Assembly (NCBI GenBank): GCA_037355855.1
Contig: CM074763.1
Coordinates: 3,968,001-4,032,000 of the forward strand
DNA length: 64,000 bases
Reading direction: 5' to 3'
Source: Pseudo-nitzschia pungens
Taxonomy: Eukaryota; Bacillariophyta; Bacillariophyceae; Bacillariales; Bacillariaceae
In this document: in pieces, positions 10,957 through 19,149 of the stretch
How positions within the stretch are numbered: the first letter of the stretch is position 1
Layout of the letters: each line of letters starts with the position of its first letter
Position numbers and translations under genes: made by a program
Notes under the pieces: generated by a model
Told to the model about the DNA's origin: nothing
The model's database searches: none
What the model saw: the letters and a program-made list of their open reading frames with translations, nothing else

Positions 10957-11107
10957 CTACTGGAGTTTCTAAATTCTGTAACTCCAGAGCACCTCTGTGG
11001 GTTTCGAACGTGACTCTTCTGGTAGTGCTCCAGTCTTTCCTTTTGGTTCCCCTGGAGTTTTTCCTTGTCCAGACCAACGTTGGACCTGTTGTTGCTGCTG
11101 TACCCTG
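10957..11107 (+). repeat. Antisense gypsy/TR-GAG fragment captured in LINE-A 5' UTR
   Basis: CTACTGGAG, TGTAACTCCAGAGCACCTC, TGTGGGTTT and GTTGTTGCTGCTGTACCCT match, in the same order and spacing, TR-GAG2 (31796-31945) and TR-GAG1 (16960-17110) read on the plus strand, which is the antisense of those elements. LINE-B lacks it; its similarity to LINE-A breaks just upstream after CTACACGATTTGCAGT. Confidence 0.75.
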
Positions 11108-11124
11108 TTTCCCAGCATACACCC

Positions 11125-12500
11125 TATCAACCTATCAACTGGCTTTTGCCCTCAACTGGTGCTTCTCCTGCCCCGGCCTTTGTCATCACCTGGCACTTCT
11201 TACATCCAAGAGGCGTGTGTGCTGTTGCTCCAGCACCCAACAGTTTGCTTTTCGGCTGTCATTTGCCATCAACCGGTGCTTCTCCTGCCCCGGCCATTGT
11301 CAGCACCTGGAACTTCTCCATTCAAGAGCGGCATTTCAGTTGGTGCTCCTGCACTCCCCTAGAGGTTTTCTGCTGTTGTTTGCCCTCAACCGGTGCTTCT
11401 CCTGCCCCGGCCTTTGTCATCACCTGGCACTTTTCCATCCAAGAGCGGCGTGTCTGCTGTTGCCCCAGCACCCAACAGGTTGCTTCTCCTGCCCCGGCCT
11501 TTGTCTTCAACCGGTGCTTCTCCTGCCCCGGCCTTTGTCAACACTGGGTACTTCTCCATTCAAGCGCGGCGTTTCAGTTGGTGCTCCTGCACTCCACTGG
11601 AGGTTTTCTGCTGTTGATTGCCCTCCACCGGTGCTTCTCCTGCCCCGGCCTTTGCCCTCAACCGGTGCTTCACCTGCTCCGGCCTTTGTCATCACCTGGC
11701 ACTTGCACATCCAAGAGGCGTGTCTGCTGTTGGTCCAACACCCAATTGCCTGCTTTTCAGTTGTTGCTTTGCTCTCAACCGGTGCTTCTCCTGCCCCGGC
11801 CTTTGCCCTCAACCGGTGCTTCTCCTGCCCCGGCCTTTGTCATCAACCGGTGCTTCTCCTGCCCCGGCCTTTGTCAACACCGGGTACTTCTCCATTCAAG
11901 CGCGGCGTTTCAGTTGGTGCTCCTGCACTCCACTGGAGGTTTTCTGCTGTTGTTTGCCCTCCACCGGTGCTTCTCCTGCCCCGGCCTTTGCCCTCAACCG
12001 GTGCTTCACCTGCTCCGGCCTTTTCATCATCTGGCACTTGCACATCCAAGAGGCGTGTCTGTTGTTGGTCCAGCACCCAATTGCTTGCTTTTCAGCTGTT
12101 GTTTGCCCTCAACCGGTGCTTCTCCTGCCCCGGCCTTTGTCATCACCTGGCACTTGCACATACAAGAGGCGTGTCTGCTGTTGGTCCAGCACCCAATTGT
12201 TTGCTTTTCAGCTGTTGTTTACCCTCAATCGGTGCTTCTCCTGCCCCGGCCTTTGTACTCAACCGGTGCTTCTCCATTCAAGCGCGGCGTTTCAGTTGTT
12301 GCTTCTGCACTCCACTGGAGGTTTTCTGCTGTTGATTTGCCCTCAACCGGTGCTTCTACTACCCTGGCATTTGTCATCACCTGGCACTTCTACATCCAAG
12401 CGGCGTGTCTGTTGTTGCTCCTGCAACCGGTTCATTGCGTTTCTGCTGTGGCTTTTCCACATCCCAGTGGTGTTTCTGTGGTTGCTTCTGCACTCAACTG
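11125..12500 (+). repeat. Minisatellite array in LINE-A 5' UTR
   Basis: About 15 copies of GCTTCTCCTGCCCCGGCC or near variants, most preceded by TCAACCGGT and followed by TTTGTCATCACCTGGCAC or similar, grouped in larger 110-330 bp blocks that also repeat (GGCGTTTCAGTTGGTGCTC, CTGGAGGTTTTCTGCTGTTG). All three forward frames stay open across most of the array. Absent from LINE-B. Comparable in position to the monomer repeats that act as promoters in some mammalian L1 elements; function here is unknown. Confidence 0.85.
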
Positions 12501-12598
12501 GTGTTATCACCTGGCATCTTTACCTCCAACGCGGCCCCTTTGTTGTTCCTTCTGCCCTCAGCTGGTGTCTCTGCCCTCAGTGCTCCACTTCTGGTACA

Positions 12599-15500
12599 AT
12601 GCCTCCCCCTCCCACTAAGGGGTGGCCCACCTCCCAAGCAGCTTCCCGGAAGAAAAGATCTTCCACGCCTCCTTCTTCTGCTAGGTCTGCCTCTGGGGCT
12701 CGGTCTAACAAGCGCCCATTTGTGCAAAAGACCCCTCCAAGACATTCTAGTGTCACCTCTGCTCTTACTACTCCCTCTCCTACTCTTGATACCAGATCAT
12801 CCTCTTCCTCTGCCTCATCAGCCTCTTCATCCTCTATGCATGGGTCTTCTGTTGATGATATGTCTTCATCTTCTTCTGTGTCCTCATCTGCAGGTGTGCT
12901 TTCTGATGTTGAGATGCTTGGCACTGAATCTGCACCAGGGGACTCTGCACCAGGGGATTCCTTGCAAACTTCTTCTCTGTCAACAGCTTCTCAGCTAGGC
13001 TCCCAGGAGTCAGGTCCTCCGCCGTCAGGTACTCTGTCAGGCTCTCAGTCGTCAGGTACTCTGCTGTCAGACCCCAAGCTGATAGGCTCCCAGTCCTCAG
13101 GCTCCCAGTCCTCAGGCTCCCAGCAGCAGGGCTCCCAGCAGCAGGGCTCCCAGCAGCAGGGCTCCGAGCCGTCAGGATCCCAGCGACCAGGCTCCCAGCA
13201 GCCAGGATCCAAGCAGGGAGGCTCCCAGCTGCCAGGCCAACGGACGTCCCGACACACACCAACAGGTTCTGTGACCTCAGGCAAGGTCCCTGCTTCATCT
13301 ATCCTCAAGCAATCTACTCTTGCCTTTTCCTCTGCCCAGAAGTCTGATCCCTCTCAGCAGAAAGCACGCCACTCCCAACGCCAGGAAGCTCTGGCTGCTG
13401 CAAACAGGGCTCATTCTGCTTCCTTCTTCTGGTGTTTTTATGGTAAGGGTCCCTGTTCTGGCAAGGCTCCTATACCATCTGCAATTCATGCCTTTCGAAA
13501 ATCTCCAACAGGTAACCGGTTATGGGCTGGGTGTCCAAGCCCTACACACTTTTTCAGCAAGAAGGAGGGTAAAGACAAAAAATCCATCCATGATATTTGC
13601 CAGACTGCCATCCCTCCTGTTTATGCTCAGGTTTTTCCGGACACTCCAGACTGGCGCAATGCCTCTGTAGCTTCCTTGGCTTCTCTTGCCTCTGCTTGCT
13701 TTCAAGGCTCTGCCCCAGCCTGGACCAAGCAACCACCTGGCCAGGCTCTGAAGAAATGTTTTATTGGTTTGGTCAAGATGTCTCCTGAGTGTTTTGATGA
13801 CCTGTATTGTGAGGGCAACCTTTTGCCTAGCACTGAAGGCAAAGTATGGTGGGCAGCCAATCAGGTGCTTGGCTCTCACTGGCATTTCAAGAAGCGCCCT
13901 CCTACACCTGCGCCACCAGTGGCTGATGATGTTTCCACTTCCAAATCTTCCACTTCCAAATCAGTGTCCTTTCTTCCTGGTGGTGGTGATGCTACTGTCT
14001 TGTCCTCTTCTGTTGGGCATTTCCTCCAACGCCGAGGGGTTTGCTCAAGTGATTCTAGAGCTCCAGTGGATGTCACTGCTGGCACCAAGTGTTCTCATAG
14101 TTCTTATGTCACTCTGTCCCTTCCAAGGTTGATGTCACAACGCCCTGGGGAACTGTATGATGAGCTGCTCAAGTCTCTCAAGGAAGCTTTGGATCTTCTA
14201 TGGACTGTTGACAAGCGCCTGGTGTTGTATGTTTTTCCCTCAAGAGCCAGGCTCAACCCCAAGGCCAAGCCTGTTACCAAGTTTTGGACGACACTTCCTG
14301 ACAGGAAGACCTTGGAATTGTATGTTGCTCAGCTCTGGCTTCGCAGTAGAACTGCTCCTCATCTACACTTCTTTGTGGGACACAGTGCTTCCCTGGAGAC
14401 TCTGTTTTCTGCCCAGTTGCTCCAGAGGCTCAGAGACCGTGACATGGACCTGAAGTTTGACCACATACAGGCCCCAGTTATTGTCACCTGTGGTTTTCTT
14501 CTTGGATCCTACATGCAGAGTTTTGATCTTGACCACTACAACGAATTGCTTCAGACTCATCCCAGGTTTCAGGCATGTCCTATTGCTGTCATCAGGAAGA
14601 ATATCAGCCTTGACAACTCCAGAACTCCTGATCCCAATCCGGTTCTGGCTGCTCATGTTTTATGTGATGCTACAAAGCGCACTCAAACTGTTAAGCTCCT
14701 CAAAGCTCAGTTCAATCGGTGCAAACCTTCAGACATTGCCTCTCTCCCTGATGGTAAATTCTACAAGTTTATTGAGACAGCTACCAATCCTTCTGACAGA
14801 CCCCTTCCCCCTTCCAAGCTCAAGACCGTTCGCCAAGCTAAGCACCGCCAAGCCAAATTTATTGAGAGCCATGAAACTGCTCCTGTTCTGGGTGTAGTGG
14901 ATCTTGATCTTCCAGTTGACTTGGGCCAAGGGCTGGGTTTGAAGACACTGCGCAGTGTGCTTCTGGGCATCAGAACCCGTGACAATTGGTCATGGCCTCT
15001 TTTTCTGTCTGTTGATACCAGTTCATACAGGGGCGAGATCCTTGCATTGTACAACATCACCACCAAGGCTGAAGCAATGGCCATGTTGTCTTTCCTGCCC
15101 ATTTTTCTGGAAGCTCAGTATGGTTCTTGTGTTAGACAATGGTTCTCTTCTGAATGCTTGACTGAAATGGAAGCTTACCATTGGGATGCTGTTGTCAATT
15201 GTGTTGTGGAAACTGCACCTGCTGCAGATCCAATGCAGGATGCCTCTCTTCCCTTTTTTGGTGATGGGGATGCCAGAGATTGGGAACTTGTTGATGATGA
15301 CTTGTCAGTTGACCTTGCCCCAGACCTCACTTTTGATCTGGATTTGCACTTTAACCTCCAAGCCCGTGCTGACAGTGGTGGTGGAGGCTTTGATGACTCT
15401 CAATCCATGGATACTTTAGCGACCGGCACTTCCAATCTCACTGATGTCCAGGCTTCACCGCCTGCAAGTGATGCTCCTCCTGGCGGTGATACTCTCAATG

Positions 15501-15784
15501 CTGCCAAGACTGATGCCTCCCCTGGTGTCTCTCCTGATGTCCCCCCTGCAGTTCCTGATCCTCCCAATAATGCTTTGGCTGGTGACTTCCCTGTGGCCTC
15601 TCCTGATGCCTCAACTGATGACGATGCAGCCTCTGCATTGAGGCTTGGAGTTGCTGCAATTGCATTCTCTTCCAGCCATGATGCTAGTGTCAGTGATTTG
15701 AGCCATGCCAATGTCTCCACCAAATCAGCTCCGGCAACTCTTCCTTCCGTGCAACAGACTCGGTTTCCTTCTGATCATGGTTAG
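12599..15784 (+). CDS. LINE-A ORF1 protein (1061 aa, family not recognised)
   Basis: Start ATG 12599 is chosen because LINE-B ORF1 begins with the same MPPP at the equivalent ATG (25187); the open frame further upstream is only minisatellite. Layout: residues 1-130 Ser/Pro-rich; about 150-210 a GSQ repeat region (SGSQSSGSQQQGSQQQ); about 270-420 a conserved block with SFFWCFYG, CPSPTHFFSKK and LVKMSPECFDDLYCEGN; about 420-900 the main conserved block; then an acidic DLAPDLTFDLDLHF stretch and a variable Pro/Ala/Asp-rich tail. No RRM, CCHC knuckle or coiled coil is visible, so it is unlike the usual LINE ORF1 types. Stop TAG overlaps the ORF2 ATG. Presumed RNP protein by position only. Confidence 0.85.
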   Translation: MPPPPTKGWPTSQAASRKKRSSTPPSSARSASGARSNKRPFVQKTPPRHSSVTSALTTPSPTLDTRSSSSSASSASSSSMHGSSVDDMSSSSSVSSSAGVLSDVEMLGTESAPGDSAPGDSLQTSSLSTASQLGSQESGPPPSGTLSGSQSSGTLLSDPKLIGSQSSGSQSSGSQQQGSQQQGSQQQGSEPSGSQRPGSQQPGSKQGGSQLPGQRTSRHTPTGSVTSGKVPASSILKQSTLAFSSAQKSDPSQQKARHSQRQEALAAANRAHSASFFWCFYGKGPCSGKAPIPSAIHAFRKSPTGNRLWAGCPSPTHFFSKKEGKDKKSIHDICQTAIPPVYAQVFPDTPDWRNASVASLASLASACFQGSAPAWTKQPPGQALKKCFIGLVKMSPECFDDLYCEGNLLPSTEGKVWWAANQVLGSHWHFKKRPPTPAPPVADDVSTSKSSTSKSVSFLPGGGDATVLSSSVGHFLQRRGVCSSDSRAPVDVTAGTKCSHSSYVTLSLPRLMSQRPGELYDELLKSLKEALDLLWTVDKRLVLYVFPSRARLNPKAKPVTKFWTTLPDRKTLELYVAQLWLRSRTAPHLHFFVGHSASLETLFSAQLLQRLRDRDMDLKFDHIQAPVIVTCGFLLGSYMQSFDLDHYNELLQTHPRFQACPIAVIRKNISLDNSRTPDPNPVLAAHVLCDATKRTQTVKLLKAQFNRCKPSDIASLPDGKFYKFIETATNPSDRPLPPSKLKTVRQAKHRQAKFIESHETAPVLGVVDLDLPVDLGQGLGLKTLRSVLLGIRTRDNWSWPLFLSVDTSSYRGEILALYNITTKAEAMAMLSFLPIFLEAQYGSCVRQWFSSECLTEMEAYHWDAVVNCVVETAPAADPMQDASLPFFGDGDARDWELVDDDLSVDLAPDLTFDLDLHFNLQARADSGGGGFDDSQSMDTLATGTSNLTDVQASPPASDAPPGGDTLNAAKTDASPGVSPDVPPAVPDPPNNALAGDFPVASPDASTDDDAASALRLGVAAIAFSSSHDASVSDLSHANVSTKSAPATLPSVQQTRFPSDHG

Positions 15785-16044
15785 CTCTTCTGGTATGAGG
15801 TTTGATGGGATGCCCTCCAATCCAAATCCCATCAATGCTTCTCCTGTTTCTCCCTTTTCCCCCTCCGCCTCTTCCCCTGTCTCTCATTTTGTCCAATTAA
15901 CTCTTCATGGAGACTCTCTTGCTGCTAAGGATTCTGACAGTTTTGGTCATTCCTTTCCTCAAGCTCCATCCTCTAACTCCACCATCATCACTTTCCAAAA
16001 CATTGGACCACAGCACAGAGCTGCCTTTATGTCCATGTCCAAGC
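15777..16044 (+). CDS. LINE-A ORF2, segment 1 (N-terminus of endonuclease)
   Basis: Starts at the ATG that overlaps the ORF1 stop (ATGGTTAG, 15777-15784). This segment encodes about 89 residues, including the TIITFQNIGP segment that marks the start of the AP-endonuclease-like domain. It is cut after the first base of a His codon by TR-GAG1 and resumes in frame at 19150. It differs from LINE-B ORF2 at roughly 20 of 260 positions, much more than the segment right of TR-GAG1. Confidence 0.85.
16040..16044. repeat. 5-bp target-site duplication of TR-GAG1
   Basis: CAAGC at 16040-16044 and again at 19145-19149, directly outside the TG…CA ends of the LTRs. LINE-B shows the empty site with a single CAAGC. 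Confidence 0.95.
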
Positions 16045-16394
16045 TGTTACGGTCTAAGGTAGAATTAGATGGCGTAATACGGGATAGAGGTATTTTAAAG
16101 ATAAAAGGTTAATAAGTTGTGTTATAAAAGAGAATGGTTGAATACTTTACGAGATGGGAATGATTTCTTGAGTATGGAATGAATGAACGATCGAACAATA
16201 ATAATGTTCGTCGGGCATAATATCAATAATCGGTGAGTCATGGGAATCTTTGTTTGAATTGTATGTGTATTCTGGTCCGTTGGATATTCAGTATATATAC
16301 ACGAATATCATAGATATTCTCGTGTATTGGAGCACATGCGGGATTCAATAATCATTTAGAGCCTTTCGTAGGGTACCTACGTCAGCATGTAACA
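16045..16394 (-). repeat. TR-GAG1 LTR (3' LTR in element orientation)
   Basis: 350 bp, TG…CA ends. On the minus strand it is preceded by a purine run GGGGAA (16397-16403 region), the likely polypurine tract, which TR-GAG2 shares. Confidence 0.95.
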
Positions 16395-17490
16395 TAGTTC
16401 CCCAATGATTAGGTGAAGTTTGCATGTGGTTCGATAGTATAGGTTCAGAGTTGAGTAGTATCGATGGTAAGGAGATATGCTTGTTCGGAGAACCGGTTGA
16501 AGATGATATATGCCATTTCAAATATTCTGAAGATATATGGTAATGTAGATCGAAGTGGGATTGAAGAAGGTTCTTTGTGATACTCAAAAAATCGAAGATT
16601 TGTTTCTTGTTCTTGAGAAGGGTCATAATGACATGCTAAAAATAGCAAAAAGAGTCGAAGAAAATTCTTTTCCTCCCCCAACTGTGATGTACCTCCCCGG
16701 GTAGTGGAGCTGATTTGTAATTTCGAGCGATTGAAATTGATTGCTCTTAGGCATAAAAACACCTCCTGTTGTAATAGGAGTGGATGTAGGTAGGTGAAAA
16801 GCCGGAGCGTTGGATATGTCGCTTGCCGTATCTGCGATTGTGTGTGGTTCGGCAGAGAGGGGACGCATTGTTAGTGACGGTATGGAATTGTTGTTGCGAT
16901 TATAGTTTGATGTGCCGTATACTTTGTCCGGTCTTTTGTTTGGGTGTATTTGCAGCAGGATGCTGGAGTTTAGAATTTTGTACCTCCAGAGCACCTCTGT
17001 GGATGTAGAATATGGATTTTGTGGGATTGCTCTGGTTATTACTGGAGCTCCCTGTGGACTATTTGCTTGTCCGGAACAAGGTTGGCCTTGTTGTTGCTGC
17101 TGTACCCTTTCATCGATATCGATATACAATTCTGATTCGATTCGATTAATTCATGATTCATGGCTTTAGCGTCTGTACCCTTGCAATTAGTTCGCGTCCG
17201 AACCTTTTGCTGTTATTTGTATTTGCCATTTTTGAATCTTTTGTTTTATTTATTTGGTTGATTGTTGTTGCCGTCACAGTGGATCGGTATCGAGCGCTTT
17301 GAGTTTAGTTCGAACGTTTGTTTTGTTGCAACAGGGCTCATGTCTGTAGGTTCCTTCCCCTCTTTTCTTGGGAGTTCTCCTCCATGCGTCTTCCCAGTCA
17401 GCAGGGCTGATCTGGCATTCAGTTCCAGGGGAACTGAAGGCACGGTGCTGGATACTGTGATCCTTTTGTTCGTTGTTTTTGTTCGAGTGG
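16395..17490 (-). other. TR-GAG1 non-coding interior downstream of gag
   Basis: About 1.1 kb with no long frame. Segments are conserved in TR-GAG2 (AACACCTCCTGTTGTAAT, CTCCAGAGCACCTCTGTGG), and, more distantly, in the gypsy fragment at 40081-40450 (GACGCATGGAGGAGA, GGAAGGAACCTACAG in element orientation). Conservation without coding capacity suggests packaging or dimerisation signals, or simply shared ancestry. Confidence 0.7.
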
Positions 17491-18573
17491 CTATGGTTGC
17501 CATTGGAGATTGCCATCGAAGTCTCTCTCGACGCGTCCTCCATGTTGCATGCAGTATGATTCAATTGCTTGCTTTACGTGGGCTTGGAGCGATTCCGTTG
17601 AAGCAGTGCTTCCAGTTGCGTTGCTTCCAGTTTCATTGCTAGGAGCCGTAGCAGTGCTGTTGTTGCTGCTATTGCTCTTGTTTCTTTTGGAATATCTGTT
17701 CTTTGGACATTTGGACCAATCGTGGTCGTGTCCCGGAATTCTGCAGGGGTTGTTATATTTTCTTTTGCCATTGGATGGCTCCTGCTCTTTCTCTTCTTCG
17801 GATTCAGCGTTGCTGTCACTGCTATCAGAGCTGTTGCTGTCGATGCTGTCAGCGTCCGAATCAGAGCTGTTGTTATTGCTGTCAATGCTTTCAGCGTCCG
17901 AATTAGCATTCGACGTTTGTCTTTTGCGTTGGCGTTCTAAGCAGCTCATGTGGTCGACGATGAATTGTACAGTGGTATCTTCTTGTATTCCCTGGTGGAT
18001 TAAACCATAGCTGTTGATCCATTTGCTTGGGAAGCTATGTAGCAGAATTGTTTTTGTTGCTGTTGCTGAGAGGTCAGGGGCATGGCCTTGGAGTCTTTTA
18101 GTGTATTTGAAGAGCTGTTCCATTCGGTCTGCATGATGTTTGCAGGAGACGTTGCGTGGTTTCTTGCATTCGGAGCTTCGAAGGTAAGTGTGCATGATAT
18201 CTTTGGCGTCTGTCGCATTGCAGAATTGCTCGATGAAGTCAATGATTGCTTGGTTGTATCCATTGAGCGTTAGTGGATATTGACGTTGGTTTCTTGTTAA
18301 GTCTGTCCATTTTGTTTGAGTGTCAACAGAGAGAGATCGATTGAAGTGAGCGATGTATGTGTTGACTGGTAGACTTAGCAGCTTTGCGGCGTTCCTGAAG
18401 GCTTCTTCAACGAATAGGAATTCTTCTAGACCTCCTTTGTTGGTGAATAGAGGGATCTTCATGCTGTCTTGTCGTCCATTGGCATATGTAATGGAGAGCT
18501 TGGTGAGTTTTGGTTTGTTCCTCTTGAAGGAAGGGATGTAATTGATTGGAGGATCTCTGTAAAGTCCTGCCAT
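17491..18573 (-). CDS. TR-GAG1 Gag protein (360 aa)
   Basis: ATG at 18573 (MAGLYRDPPI) is conserved in TR-GAG2. The middle (about 130-220) contains HADRMEQLFKYTKRLQG and a VDHMSCLERQRKRQ segment, in the position of the capsid-like fold of LTR-element Gag. A Ser/Asp/Asn-rich linker follows (about 225-265). A compact zinc-binding motif CRIPGHDHDWSKC has spacing C-x4-H-x-H-x4-C, unlike the retroviral CX2CX4HX4C knuckle. The C-terminus ends VERDFDGNLQWQP, also conserved. Gag would form the particle that packages element RNA. The open frame and conservation with TR-GAG2 suggest selection for Gag function despite the absence of pol. Confidence 0.85.
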   Translation of the reverse strand: MAGLYRDPPINYIPSFKRNKPKLTKLSITYANGRQDSMKIPLFTNKGGLEEFLFVEEAFRNAAKLLSLPVNTYIAHFNRSLSVDTQTKWTDLTRNQRQYPLTLNGYNQAIIDFIEQFCNATDAKDIMHTYLRSSECKKPRNVSCKHHADRMEQLFKYTKRLQGHAPDLSATATKTILLHSFPSKWINSYGLIHQGIQEDTTVQFIVDHMSCLERQRKRQTSNANSDAESIDSNNNSSDSDADSIDSNSSDSSDSNAESEEEKEQEPSNGKRKYNNPCRIPGHDHDWSKCPKNRYSKRNKSNSSNNSTATAPSNETGSNATGSTASTESLQAHVKQAIESYCMQHGGRVERDFDGNLQWQP

Positions 18574-18794
18574 ATTGATTCGTAGCGTTCGATCGATTCG
18601 TTGTGCGATCGATTCGTATCAAATATTGCGGTCGTTCCGTTCGATCGATTCGTAGATTTCGATCGTTTCGTTCGATCGGTTCTTGCTTCTTGCTTGTCAG
18701 GGTAGCGTTGTATCCCTGTTGTTTAGGATAAAGGATGTTTTGAGTTCAGTACTGAGTTCCTGTTTCTACTTTAAAGCACAAACAGTAATTACTG
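18574..18794 (-). promoter_or_regulatory. TR-GAG1 leader with CGATCGATTCG repeats and palindrome at the primer site
   Basis: Five to six copies of CGATCGATTCG-like words (18584-18690). Immediately inside the LTR the sequence is CAGTAATTACTG (18783-18794), a perfect 12-bp palindrome also present in TR-GAG2. No TGG-type tRNA-complementary primer site is visible. Confidence 0.6.
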
Positions 18795-19144
18795 TGTTAC
18801 GGTCTAAGGTAGAATTAGATGGTGTAATACGGGATAGAGGTATTTTAAAGATGAAAGGTTAATAAATTGTGTTATAAAAGAGAATGGTTGAATACTTTAC
18901 GAGATGGGAATGATTTCTTGAGTATGGAATGAATGAACGATCGAACAATAATAATGTTCGTCGGGCATAATATCAATAATCGGTGAGTCATGGGAATCTT
19001 TGTTTGAATTGTATGTGTATTCTGGTCCGTTGGATATTCAGTATATATACACGAATATCATAGATATTCTCGTGTATTGGAGCACATGCGGGATTCAATA
19101 ATCATTTAGAGCCTTTCGTAGGGTACCTACGTCAGCATGTAACA
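18795..19144 (-). repeat. TR-GAG1 LTR (5' LTR in element orientation)
   Basis: 350 bp, three differences from the other LTR (one C/T at a CpG and two A/G). All are transitions. Confidence 0.95.
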
Positions 19145-19149
19145 CAAGC

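Larger units (their letters stand above)
16045..19144 (-). mobile_element. TR-GAG1: 3.1 kb gag-only LTR retrotransposon
   Basis: Two 350-bp LTRs (16045-16394 and 18795-19144), TGTTAC…GTAACA ends and a 5-bp duplication. The only long frame is gag on the minus strand (17491-18573). No protease, reverse transcriptase, RNase H or integrase is present in the 2.4 kb interior, so it is non-autonomous and matches the TR-GAG class described in plants. Its post-gag region is similar to the gypsy fragment at 40081-40450. The LTRs differ at three positions, all transitions, so the insertion is young. Confidence 0.93.

Noticed and set aside
11618..12598. Extending LINE-A ORF1 upstream to 11618
   Set aside because: The added 327 codons are minisatellite only. 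LINE-B ORF1 begins at the ATG equivalent to 12599.
10848..12618. Frames of 495 and 517 codons (10848-12335, 11065-12618) upstream of ORF1
   Set aside because: They are translations of the minisatellite in different frames, absent from LINE-B, with no conserved start. The same array is open in a third frame too.
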